From Kordiimonadaceae bacterium UBA4441 (GTDB lineage: Bacteria; Pseudomonadota; Alphaproteobacteria; Sphingomonadales; Emcibacteraceae): 17,561 bases of DNA. The stretch spans positions 1 through 17,561 of the forward strand of contig DGPL01000003.1 in assembly GCA_002390425.1 (NCBI GenBank), written 5' to 3'. Positions 7,535-13,770 of this stretch are shown one piece after another (position 1 is the first letter of the stretch; every line of letters starts with the position of its first letter). The position numbers and the translations under genes are program-made. A model generated the notes under the pieces. It was not told the DNA's origin. It did no database searches and saw only the letters and a program-made list of their open reading frames with translations.

Positions 7535-8980
7535 TTAGCCAAAAATGAGCGGCACTAAAAGATAACTGATGCCTGTGACAGTAAAGATTGCAAAAATATT
7601 TAATCTAAACCCTGCATTGGCCATTTGGGGAATAGATACTTCTCCACTGGAAAAAACCACGGCATTTGGACCCGTCGCCACAGGGAGCATAAATGCACAA
7701 CTTGCGGAAATTGCCAGTGGTACAAATAAGATCATCGGATCGATGCCTGCAGATACAGCCAGTGCTCCCATAATAGGAATGAGTGTGGCTGCGGTGGCGG
7801 TATTGCTAGTTAGTTCAGTAAGAAATACTACGATAGTCACCAAAATTAAAATAATGAAAATGAGATCGAGTGCACCAATAGAGGCCATTTCCGTCCCAAT
7901 CCACATTGCAAGCCCCGAAGAGCTAACGGCTGCAGCTAAACTTAATCCACCACCAAATAAAAGTAAAACACCCCAAGGAAGTTTTTCTGCCGATTTCCAA
8001 TCAAGCAATGCTCTGGATTTTTTGTCATTTGAACCTGATGGAACCACAAACATTAGAATTGCCCCCGCAACAGCAATTAGCGTATCGCTAAGCCAGGGCA
8101 ACATTTCTAACTTTGATTGAATTGGTGTTCTGAGGATCCAACAACTTGCAATAAATGCAAAGAGCATCGACATTCTTTTCTCCGGTGTGGTCATCGGTCC
8201 CATTTCATCCAGCTCTTGTCTCAGGTGTTCATTAGCAAGTGAGTTCTCGCTTAAGTCATATGGATAAGCAAATTTGGTAAGAACAATAAGAGCGATCGGT
8301 AACATGACCATAACAGTGGGAATGCCAATAAGCATCCAAGATAAAAAACTAATATCAATACCAAAGGTTTCTTTCATATAGGCGATGACAAGCAAATTAG
8401 GCGGCGTACCAATAGGAGATCCAAACCCACCAATATTGGCTCCATAAGCGACGCCAAGAACGAGACAAATAATAAACCCAGTTGTTTTTTCATTCTTATC
8501 TTTAACAATTTCATTTGCAAGAGACAAAGCGATTGGAATCATCATAAGAGTGCTAGCCGTATTGCTAATCCACATTGAAATCATCGCGGTTACAGCCATA
8601 AAGCCACCAATTAAGGCGGTTGGGTTGTTGCCCACTTTGACTAGAATCATAAGAGCAATCCGTCGATGTAAATTCCATTTTGTAATGGCAGTTGCCATAA
8701 TAAAACCGCCCATCAATAGAAATATGGTCGGCGCAGCATATGGTGCAGTAGCGGCACCTACGCTAGAGATACCGAGCATGGGAAAAGTGACAACAGGTAT
8801 TAATGAGGTCACTGGCACGGGTAAAGCTTCTGATGACCACCAGTAGGCGAGGAGCACGGTTACTGCAGCAACTTTCCAAGCCGTGGCACTCATGCCGTCT
8901 GGAGCAGGAAGAAATAAAAGAATGATGAATAACAATAAGCCAAATAACATATTGAGATTCTTTAAACCGATTTTTTTCAT
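7535..8980 (-). CDS. DASS/SLC13 family sodium:anion (dicarboxylate) symporter
   Basis: This is a 481-residue polytopic membrane transporter of the divalent anion:sodium symporter family (VcINDY-like). The duplicated SNT signature motifs that form the substrate and sodium sites are both present: WISNTAST (SNT at 139-141) and LTSNTATA (SNT at 392-394). The family-typical segments FGSPIGTPPN (about 186-195) and ATGPNAVVFSSG (about 435-446) are also intact. It probably imports a C4-type dicarboxylate or related anion with sodium; the exact substrate cannot be read from sequence. I chose ATG 8978-8980. A GTG one codon earlier is also possible, and AGGG lies 5-8 bases before either. The neighbours are unrelated, and only 41 bases separate it from the outer-membrane protein gene upstream, so the two may be co-transcribed. 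Confidence 0.9.
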   Translation of the reverse strand: MKKIGLKNLNMLFGLLLFIILLFLPAPDGMSATAWKVAAVTVLLAYWWSSEALPVPVTSLIPVVTFPMLGISSVGAATAPYAAPTIFLLMGGFIMATAITKWNLHRRIALMILVKVGNNPTALIGGFMAVTAMISMWISNTASTLMMIPIALSLANEIVKDKNEKTTGFIICLVLGVAYGANIGGFGSPIGTPPNLLVIAYMKETFGIDISFLSWMLIGIPTVMVMLPIALIVLTKFAYPYDLSENSLANEHLRQELDEMGPMTTPEKRMSMLFAFIASCWILRTPIQSKLEMLPWLSDTLIAVAGAILMFVVPSGSNDKKSRALLDWKSAEKLPWGVLLLFGGGLSLAAAVSSSGLAMWIGTEMASIGALDLIFIILILVTIVVFLTELTSNTATAATLIPIMGALAVSAGIDPMILFVPLAISASCAFMLPVATGPNAVVFSSGEVSIPQMANAGFRLNIFAIFTVTGISYLLVPLIFG

Positions 8981-9024
8981 CACCCAGACCCTATATTTAA
9001 TTTATTTTTATCTAAGGTCTAGAC

Positions 9025-9705
9025 TTAGTACATATGCAGTACTGCACTCAACATAATTCTTGAGGTTTTAGGTTTAAATGTAAATTCATCGGATCCGTTT
9101 CTATAAGTTGAGTTAGCTCCTGTAGATTGTGTATACTCAGCACGAATAGCAATATTTTCAAAAATTTCAACTTCGATACCACCACCATAACGCAGCGCAG
9201 TTACACGCGTGTTATAATCCAAATTATCGTTTTGGAGTTCATTGACGCCCCGAGATTTTAAATTAATACCTGAATATCCAACGAGACCAAATATTAAGGC
9301 TTTATCGGCTAAAGTGAACCCTAGTCTACCATTTATGTCGAATGTATTGCTTTTGCCCAACCTTATCGTATTTGCACCATCCGTATAAACGGTATTGCCT
9401 TTATCGACGATGAACGCCGCTTCAGCTCCGTAATATAGCGGCCCATAACTTAGACCGTATCCCGCTAAAATACCGCCGCCATAACTGTTGCTGGAAACAG
9501 AACTGCTGATACTAGAAAAATTACTTGGAAAATCATCGTTTGGTACTTCACGATAAGTTGCCGTAGAATCAAACGTATTTACGACTGACGTAACGCCAAC
9601 ATACAGTCCTTCAAAAGGGCTGCCATCTGGCCCCGCTAAAGCAGGCTTCGTAATAGAGGTTATTAATATAGCAAGGAAAGTTATTTTAAATATTTTATGG
9701 CTCAT
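9025..9705 (-). CDS. Outer-membrane beta-barrel protein (porin-like / Omp25-type)
   Basis: This 226-residue protein has a clear signal peptide (MSHKIFKITFLAILITSITKP then ALA, cleavage near residue 24). The mature part of about 200 residues opens with FEGLYVGV, a usual first strand of eight-stranded OmpA-like/Opa-like barrels. Alternating strands such as YGGGILAGYGLSYGPLYYG, FDINGRLGFTLADKALIFGLVG and RYGGGIEVEIFENIAIRAEY follow. The last strand (TSRIMLSAVLHMY) ends in an aromatic residue, as recognised by the BAM complex. A Ser-rich stretch (FSSISSSVSSNS) in the first third looks like an exposed loop. The function is unknown; related alphaproteobacterial proteins are structural outer-membrane proteins. 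The gene is divergent from ffh across a 242-base region. Confidence 0.85.
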   Translation of the reverse strand: MSHKIFKITFLAILITSITKPALAGPDGSPFEGLYVGVTSVVNTFDSTATYREVPNDDFPSNFSSISSSVSSNSYGGGILAGYGLSYGPLYYGAEAAFIVDKGNTVYTDGANTIRLGKSNTFDINGRLGFTLADKALIFGLVGYSGINLKSRGVNELQNDNLDYNTRVTALRYGGGIEVEIFENIAIRAEYTQSTGANSTYRNGSDEFTFKPKTSRIMLSAVLHMY

Positions 9706-9782
9706 TCGTTTATTGTCCGTGTCATTTGCACTAAATATAATGGCATCATATTACATTTTTTACCGAAGGCGTAAACAAGAAC

Positions 9783-9811
9783 TTGACTCTTCAGTAAAAT
9801 ACCCATATTTT
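9783..9811 (+). promoter_or_regulatory. Candidate sigma70 promoter upstream of ffh
   Basis: The -35 TTGACT (9783-9788), an exact 17-base spacer and the -10 TATTTT (9806-9811) predict a start near 9818, about 130 bases before the ffh ATG. It is the best promoter match I saw in the window. An imperfect palindrome (CGGG 9813-9816, CCCG 9821-9824) covers the predicted start site and could be an operator or the 5' hairpin of the transcript. Confidence 0.5.
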
Positions 9812-9817
9812 CCGGGC

Positions 9818-9896
9818 ATTCCCGAATGGAACGTACATAATATGTGTCCAAGGATACCCACCAGTCAGCGAAGGTTCGCCCACTGGTGTGTTTTTG
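9818..9896 (+). ncRNA. Candidate short structured transcript (sRNA or attenuated leader) ahead of ffh
   Basis: The unit runs from the predicted start of the 9783-9811 promoter to the T-tract of the 9859-9895 hairpin. Besides the terminal hairpin, CATT/AATG (9817-9820 with 9825-9828) and ACATA/TATGT-type pairings suggest local folding. It contains a four-codon ORF, ATG GAA CGT ACA TAA (9826-9840), without a clear ribosome binding site. It lacks the conserved GGAA-loop core of 4.5S/SRP RNA, so I do not call it ffs. Everything here is inference from sequence signals. Confidence 0.3.
9859..9895 (+). terminator. Intrinsic terminator-like hairpin in the ffh leader
   Basis: CACCAGT (9859-9865) pairs perfectly with ACTGGTG (9882-9888). 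A small 2x2 internal loop separates it from an inner stem, GCGA (9868-9871) with TCGC (9876-9879). TTTTT follows at 9891-9895. With the promoter at 9783-9811 this would end a transcript of about 75-80 nucleotides, either a small RNA or an attenuated ffh leader. No protein gene on this strand ends just upstream that would need it. Confidence 0.55.
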
Positions 9897-9947
9897 TTAT
9901 GTAAAAACCTTTCGGCAAAAATGAGGCAACGAATTAAAGAGAGCAAA

Positions 9948-11309
9948 ATGTTCGATAGTTTAAGTGATAAACTTGGTGGTATATTTGATAAGCTTAAAAA
10001 ACGTGGCGCATTAAGCGAAAGTCACGTTGATGAAGCCATGCGTGAAGTGCGCCTTGCTCTTTTAGAAGCTGACGTTGCTCTGCCGGTTGTCAAAGACTTC
10101 ATTTCAAAAGTAAAAGAAAAAGCCGTTGGCCAGGAAGTGGTCAAATCTGTCACGCCTGGGCAAATGGTTGTTAAAATCGTTAATGACCAGCTTGTTGAAA
10201 TGCTTGGTGGCGATGCTCAGACCATTGATTTAAATGCGCCTGCCCCTGTTCCAATGCTTATGGTTGGTCTTCAAGGATCTGGTAAGACCACCTCAACAGC
10301 AAAGATTGCCAAAAGACTTAAAGATAAAGAAAAGAAAAAAGTGCTTATGGCCTCGCTTGACGTGCAACGTCCAGCAGCCATGGAACAGCTTGCCATATTA
10401 GGCGAACAAATTGACGTGGCGACGTTGCCGATTATTCCGGGACAAAGGCCAGAAGATATTGCAAACCGCGCGATGACAGCCGCAAAACTTCAAGGTTTTG
10501 ATGTTATTATGCTCGATACGGCGGGTCGATTACATATTGACCAGGCATTAATGGCGGAAGTGGCCGCCGTTCGAAATGCCGTTAACCCGCATGAAACATT
10601 GTTGGTTGTTGATGCCTTAACAGGTCAAGATGCCGTTAATGTTGCAGAGCAGTTCGGTGATCAAATTGGTGTTACTGGTGTTATCTTAACGCGTATGGAC
10701 GGTGATGGGCGCGGTGGTGCGGCATTAAGCATGCGCGCGGTTACCGGAAAACCAATTAAATTGGTTGGTGTCGGTGAGAAAATCGAAGACATGGAAGAAT
10801 TTCATCCGGAACGTGTTGCATCACGTATCCTCGGTATGGGTGATGTTGTGTCATTGGTTGAAAAGGCCGCTGAAACCATTGAGGCTGAAGAAGCCGAGAA
10901 AATGATTAAGAAAATGAAGAAGGGTCAATTTGATTTCGATGATCTCAGATCCCAACTTCAACAAATGAAAAAAATTGGCGGTATGGGCAGTATTCTAGGA
11001 ATGTTACCCGGACTTGGTAAAATGCAAAAGCAAATGGCCGCCGCGAAAATAGATGATAACGTTCTGCTTAGGCAGGAAGCCATTATTAATAGTATGACTC
11101 CAAAAGAACGCTCATACCCGAAATTGATGAATGCATCACGTAAGAAACGTATTGCAGCAGGAGCTGGCGTTTCCGTACAGGAAATTAACAAGTTGATGAA
11201 AATGCAAAAGCAGATGGCAACAATGATGAAGAAATTAGGCAAGCAGGGCGGCCGTATGCCAATGCCCGGTCAATTGCCACCCGGAATGGATGGTTTACTT
11301 CCTAAATAA
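9948..11309 (+). CDS. ffh: Signal recognition particle protein Ffh (SRP54)
   Basis: This is the 453-residue GTPase of the signal recognition particle. It binds 4.5S RNA and signal sequences of nascent membrane proteins, then docks on FtsY. The N domain is at about residues 1-90. The G domain has P-loop GLQGSGKT (107-114), the DVQRPAA element (138-144), DTAGR (190-194) and TRMDGDGRGG (248-257). The methionine-rich M domain (about 320-453) has the LGMLPG loop and many MQKQM-type repeats. I chose ATG 9948 (MFDSLSDKLGGIF, the family N-terminus, with AGAG just upstream). The frame stays open to a GTG at 9888, but that lies in the terminator-like hairpin. It is the first gene of a likely ffh-rpsP-rimM-trmD-rplS operon. 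Confidence 0.97.
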   Translation: MFDSLSDKLGGIFDKLKKRGALSESHVDEAMREVRLALLEADVALPVVKDFISKVKEKAVGQEVVKSVTPGQMVVKIVNDQLVEMLGGDAQTIDLNAPAPVPMLMVGLQGSGKTTSTAKIAKRLKDKEKKKVLMASLDVQRPAAMEQLAILGEQIDVATLPIIPGQRPEDIANRAMTAAKLQGFDVIMLDTAGRLHIDQALMAEVAAVRNAVNPHETLLVVDALTGQDAVNVAEQFGDQIGVTGVILTRMDGDGRGGAALSMRAVTGKPIKLVGVGEKIEDMEEFHPERVASRILGMGDVVSLVEKAAETIEAEEAEKMIKKMKKGQFDFDDLRSQLQQMKKIGGMGSILGMLPGLGKMQKQMAAAKIDDNVLLRQEAIINSMTPKERSYPKLMNASRKKRIAAGAGVSVQEINKLMKMQKQMATMMKKLGKQGGRMPMPGQLPPGMDGLLPK

Positions 11310-11369
11310 GTGAACTCTCTTAAATAATAAACTGAATTACTCGAATTAAATAAGCTAAAGGAAAATTAA

Positions 11370-11882
11370 ATGGCTGTTAAAATTAGACTTGCACGTGGTG
11401 GTGCAAAAAAACGTCCTTATTACCGTGTTGTAGTGGCAGATGGTCGCGCGCCTCGTGATGGTAAGTACATTGAAAAAGTTGGTACACATAACCCACTTCT
11501 TCCAAAAGATCATGAAGACCGCATTAAACTTGATGTAGAGCGCATCGAATATTGGCTTTCAAAAGGTGCGAAGCCAACAGATCGTGTCGCTCGTTTTCTT
11601 GATGCAGCGGGTCTTATGAAACGTGAAGAACGTAATAACCCTAACAAAGGTAAGCCTGGTGCAAAAGCACTAGACCGTATCGAAGAACAAAAAGAAAAAG
11701 CTGCTGCTGCGGTAGAAGCGGCAAAAGAAGCTGAAGAAGCTGCTAAGGCTGCTGAAGAAGAAGCAAAAGCTGCCGCAGAAGCTCCTGCAGAAGAAGCACC
11801 GGCTGAAGAAACGGCTGCTGAAGAAGCTACTGCAGATGAAGCTCCAGCTGAAGAAGCTGCTGAAGAAAAAGATAAAGAGTAA
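11370..11882 (+). CDS. rpsP: 30S ribosomal protein S16 with long Ala/Glu-rich C-terminal extension
   Basis: The first 83 or so residues are a full S16 (MAVKIRLARGGAKKRPYYRVVVAD..., ending FLDAAGLMKREE). S16 binds 16S rRNA in the 30S body and is an early assembly protein. Unlike the 82-residue E. coli protein, this one is 170 residues. Residues about 84-110 are basic/charged. Residues about 111-170 are almost only Ala and Glu with some Pro, Lys, Thr and Asp (EEAPAEETAAEEATADEAPAEE). Ala/Glu-rich S16 tails are known in alphaproteobacteria, so this is probably real and not a frame error; codon use stays in frame to a TAA. AAAGGA lies 8 bases before the ATG. The gap from ffh is 60 bases with no clear terminator, and rimM begins 5 bases after the stop. 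Confidence 0.96.
   Translation: MAVKIRLARGGAKKRPYYRVVVADGRAPRDGKYIEKVGTHNPLLPKDHEDRIKLDVERIEYWLSKGAKPTDRVARFLDAAGLMKREERNNPNKGKPGAKALDRIEEQKEKAAAAVEAAKEAEEAAKAAEEEAKAAAEAPAEEAPAEETAAEEATADEAPAEEAAEEKDKE
11697..11879 (+). repeat. Low-complexity GCTGAAGAAG-type repeat inside rpsP
   Basis: Degenerate tandem units built on GCT-GAA-GAA (Ala-Glu-Glu) codons encode the S16 tail. Such tracts can change length by slippage in steps of three, giving protein-length variants without frameshift. Confidence 0.7.
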
Positions 11883-11887
11883 CTTTT

Positions 11888-12475
11888 ATGTCTGCTTTGA
11901 TGCGTAAGCCAGAGATAGAAGAGCGCGCGGGCATGATATGCTTGGCTGCGGTATTTGGTGCATCTGGTGTGCGCGGTGCGGTAAGATTAAAGGTATTTAC
12001 CGAAGATTTAAATGCTATTTCCGACTATGGTCCTGTGACTTTATTTAGTCATGATCATCCAGACGGGCAAAAGCATAAGGTAAAAATTCTTCATCCAGTC
12101 AAAGGCGGAGTTGCCGTAACTTTGAAAGGTATTAATGACCGCGACAAAGCTGAAACATTAAAAGGCGCAAAACTATATATCGAAAAATCATCTCTTCCAA
12201 AGTTAGAAGATGATGAGGGTTTTTATTTTGAAGACTTAGTGGGTCTTATGGCAAGAGATAGTCAAGACAATCAATTCGGTAAAATAGAAGGCGTATTTAA
12301 TTTTGGTGCAGGCGATATTATTGAAGTGAACCTATCAAAGGAAAAAGGAAAACGTATGTATCCCTTTTCTGATGAAATCGTTCCGACCGTTAATATTGAA
12401 GAAGGCTATTTGGTCATAGACCGCGAGGCCTATGGTGATTTGAAGCAAGAGATGGAAACAAAAGAGAAAGGGTAA
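11888..12475 (+). CDS. rimM: Ribosome maturation factor RimM
   Basis: This is a 195-residue 30S assembly factor that binds S19 and helps mature the 3' domain of 16S rRNA. It has the N-terminal RimM beta-barrel with the family motif FGASGVRGAVRLK (about residues 23-35). A PRC-barrel half starts near FYFEDLVGL (about residues 110-120) and ends YPFSDEIVPTVNIEEGYLVID. It starts 5 bases after the rpsP stop. The ribosome binding site appears to be AAAGAG in the end of rpsP. A second in-frame ATG at 11900 is possible but would trim only four residues. It ends 3 bases before trmD, in the widely conserved rpsP-rimM-trmD-rplS order. Confidence 0.95.
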   Translation: MSALMRKPEIEERAGMICLAAVFGASGVRGAVRLKVFTEDLNAISDYGPVTLFSHDHPDGQKHKVKILHPVKGGVAVTLKGINDRDKAETLKGAKLYIEKSSLPKLEDDEGFYFEDLVGLMARDSQDNQFGKIEGVFNFGAGDIIEVNLSKEKGKRMYPFSDEIVPTVNIEEGYLVIDREAYGDLKQEMETKEKG

Positions 12476-12478
12476 AAT

Positions 12479-13201
12479 ATGTGGCAAGCACAAATATTGA
12501 CCCTGTTTCCTGAAATGTTTCCCGGGCCTCTAGGCCTCTCCCTCGCGGGGAAGGCACTAGATAAAAAATTATGGAGCATGGATGTGATGCAAATTCGCGA
12601 CCATGCCACGGACAAGCATCGTAGCGTCGATGATACTCCCGCTGGGGGTGGCGCAGGGATGGTCTTAAGAGCTGATGTTATGGGGCGCGCAATAGATGCG
12701 GCAATAAGCCAAAGACCTGAAGATACGACAAACGATGATTGGCCATTAATATATTTATCCCCAAGGGGCAAAAGACTTAACCAGAAAATGGTTCATGATT
12801 TTGCATCTAAAAAGGGTGTCACGCTAATCTGCGGCCGATTTGAAGGTTTGGATGAGCGCGTTATAGAGAATCGGAACGTTTTAGAAGTTAGTCTTGGCGA
12901 TTTTGTTCTCTCTGGCGGTGAAATTGCAGCACTTATGCTTATGGATGCAGTGGTGCGGCTTATCCCGGGTGTCATAGGTGAACCTGAGACGTTAAGGGAA
13001 GAAAGTTTTACAAGCGGGTTACTCGAATATCCGCAATATACCCGACCACAAATGTGGGAAGGCCTTGAAATACCATATGTTTTGCTTTCAGGACATCATG
13101 GAAAGATTAAGGAATGGCGACAAGAAACGTCAGAAAAACTGACAAAAGAACGTCGTTCTGACCTATGGAAAGAATATATACGCGCTAAAAAAGAGATTTA
13201 G
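12479..13201 (+). CDS. trmD: tRNA (guanine-N1)-methyltransferase TrmD
   Basis: This 240-residue SPOUT-class enzyme makes m1G37 in tRNAs with G36, which prevents +1 frameshifting. The trefoil-knot SAM site is visible: LSPRGKRL (about residues 93-100), CGRFEGLDERVIE (118-130) and SLGDFVLSGGE (138-148). The interdomain segment ESFTSGLLEYPQYTRP (175-190) and the SGHHGKIKEWR region are typical TrmD. One point to note: the aspartate that precedes Ser-Phe in E. coli and Haemophilus TrmD (D169, proposed general base) is Glu175 here (GAA AGT TTT). AAAGGG at the end of rimM is the likely ribosome binding site. A 75-base gap with a possible promoter follows before rplS. Confidence 0.97.
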   Translation: MWQAQILTLFPEMFPGPLGLSLAGKALDKKLWSMDVMQIRDHATDKHRSVDDTPAGGGAGMVLRADVMGRAIDAAISQRPEDTTNDDWPLIYLSPRGKRLNQKMVHDFASKKGVTLICGRFEGLDERVIENRNVLEVSLGDFVLSGGEIAALMLMDAVVRLIPGVIGEPETLREESFTSGLLEYPQYTRPQMWEGLEIPYVLLSGHHGKIKEWRQETSEKLTKERRSDLWKEYIRAKKEI

Positions 13202-13223
13202 CGCAAAAAAAAGATGATTGATG

Positions 13224-13252
13224 TTGAAATATGGCTCAAACTTGTTTAAAAG
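13224..13252 (+). promoter_or_regulatory. Candidate promoter for rplS
   Basis: TTGAAA (13224-13229), a 17-base spacer and TAAAAG (13247-13252) lie in the trmD-rplS gap and would start transcription near 13259, just ahead of the rplS ribosome binding site. A 5-bp inverted repeat, GGCTC (13233-13237) and GAGCC (13252-13256), overlaps it. Match is moderate only. Confidence 0.3.
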
Positions 13253-13276
13253 AGCCGCCGTACAAGGAAAAATATT

Positions 13277-13657
13277 ATGAATATGATTGAAAAAATTGAA
13301 CAAGAGCAAATGGCTCAACTTACTGAAGGCAAAAACATCCCTGAATTTGCCCCTGGTGATACAGTTAAAGTGAACGTAAAAGTTGTTGAAGGATCGCGTG
13401 AGCGTATTCAGGCTTATGAAGGTGTTGTAATTGCACGTTCAAATCGCGCGCTTAACTCATCATTCACTGTACGTAAGATTTCTTATGGTGAAGGTGTGGA
13501 GCGTGTATTCCCACTTTACTCACCAAACGTTGACAGCATTGAAGTAGTTCGTCGTGGTCGTGTTCGCCGTGCGAAACTATATTATCTTCGTGGTCTGCGT
13601 GGTAAGAAAGCCCGTATTGCTGAGAAAACGGATTATCATAAGAAGTCTGCGAATTAA
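13277..13657 (+). CDS. rplS: 50S ribosomal protein L19
   Basis: This is a 126-residue L19, which sits at the 30S-50S interface near bridge B8. The full family sequence is visible: FAPGDTVKVNVKVVEGSRERIQAYEGVVIAR, then RKISYGEGVERVFPLYSP and a basic tail with LYYLRGLRGKKARI. AAGGA lies about 10 bases before the first ATG. A second ATG two codons later (13283) is a less likely start. It is the last gene of the ffh-rpsP-rimM-trmD-rplS set and is followed by a complex terminator region before leuC. Confidence 0.97.
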   Translation: MNMIEKIEQEQMAQLTEGKNIPEFAPGDTVKVNVKVVEGSRERIQAYEGVVIARSNRALNSSFTVRKISYGEGVERVFPLYSPNVDSIEVVRRGRVRRAKLYYLRGLRGKKARIAEKTDYHKKSAN

Positions 13658-13682
13658 GACCTGACCGTCTACTATCGAATTC

Positions 13683-13719
13683 GAGGCTTCATTTTAGAGC
13701 CTCTAGCAAAATGAGGCTC
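13683..13719 (+). promoter_or_regulatory. Alternative hairpin arms upstream of the terminator (possible attenuator)
   Basis: GAGGCT (13683-13688) can pair with AGCCTC (13698-13703). The overlapping GAGCCTC (13697-13703) can pair perfectly with GAGGCTC (13713-13719), which is also the left arm of the terminator. The arms therefore give 1:2, 2:3 and 3:4 pairings, the pattern of an antiterminator/terminator switch. No leucine-rich leader peptide is visible, so function is unproven. Confidence 0.4.
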
Positions 13720-13741
13720 GGGAAACGGAGCCTCATTTTTT
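13708..13741 (+). terminator. Strong intrinsic terminator between rplS and leuC
   Basis: AAAATGAGGCTC (13708-13719) pairs perfectly over 12 bp with GAGCCTCATTTT (13728-13739) around an 8-base loop. The T-tract runs 13736-13741. It ends only 29 bases before the leuC ATG, leaving no room for a usual promoter in between. Confidence 0.85.
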
Positions 13742-13770
13742 GTGTTTAAGGTAAAATAAGGAACTATGAA

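Noticed and set aside
7569..8120. 183-codon open frame on the + strand
   Set aside because: It lies wholly antisense to the well-supported DASS transporter, is low in family-like features, and mirrors its hydrophobic codons. It is a shadow frame.
9012..9028. CTAAG/CTTAG inverted repeat after the outer-membrane protein gene
   Set aside because: Five AT-rich base pairs and no T-tract on the minus strand, so not a convincing terminator.
9818..9896. 4.5S (SRP) RNA gene ffs, considered because it sits next to ffh
   Set aside because: The conserved GGAA tetraloop and asymmetric-loop core of bacterial SRP RNA are not present in this segment.
9713..9904. 63-codon open frame on the + strand in the ffh upstream region
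   Set aside because: It crosses the best promoter and the terminator-like hairpin, has no protein-like pattern, and the region is better explained as regulatory.
9888..9947. Longer ffh starting at GTG 9888
   Set aside because: The extra 20 residues do not match the Ffh N-terminus (MFDSLSDKL), and the GTG is inside the hairpin stem; ATG 9948 has a purine-rich site just upstream.
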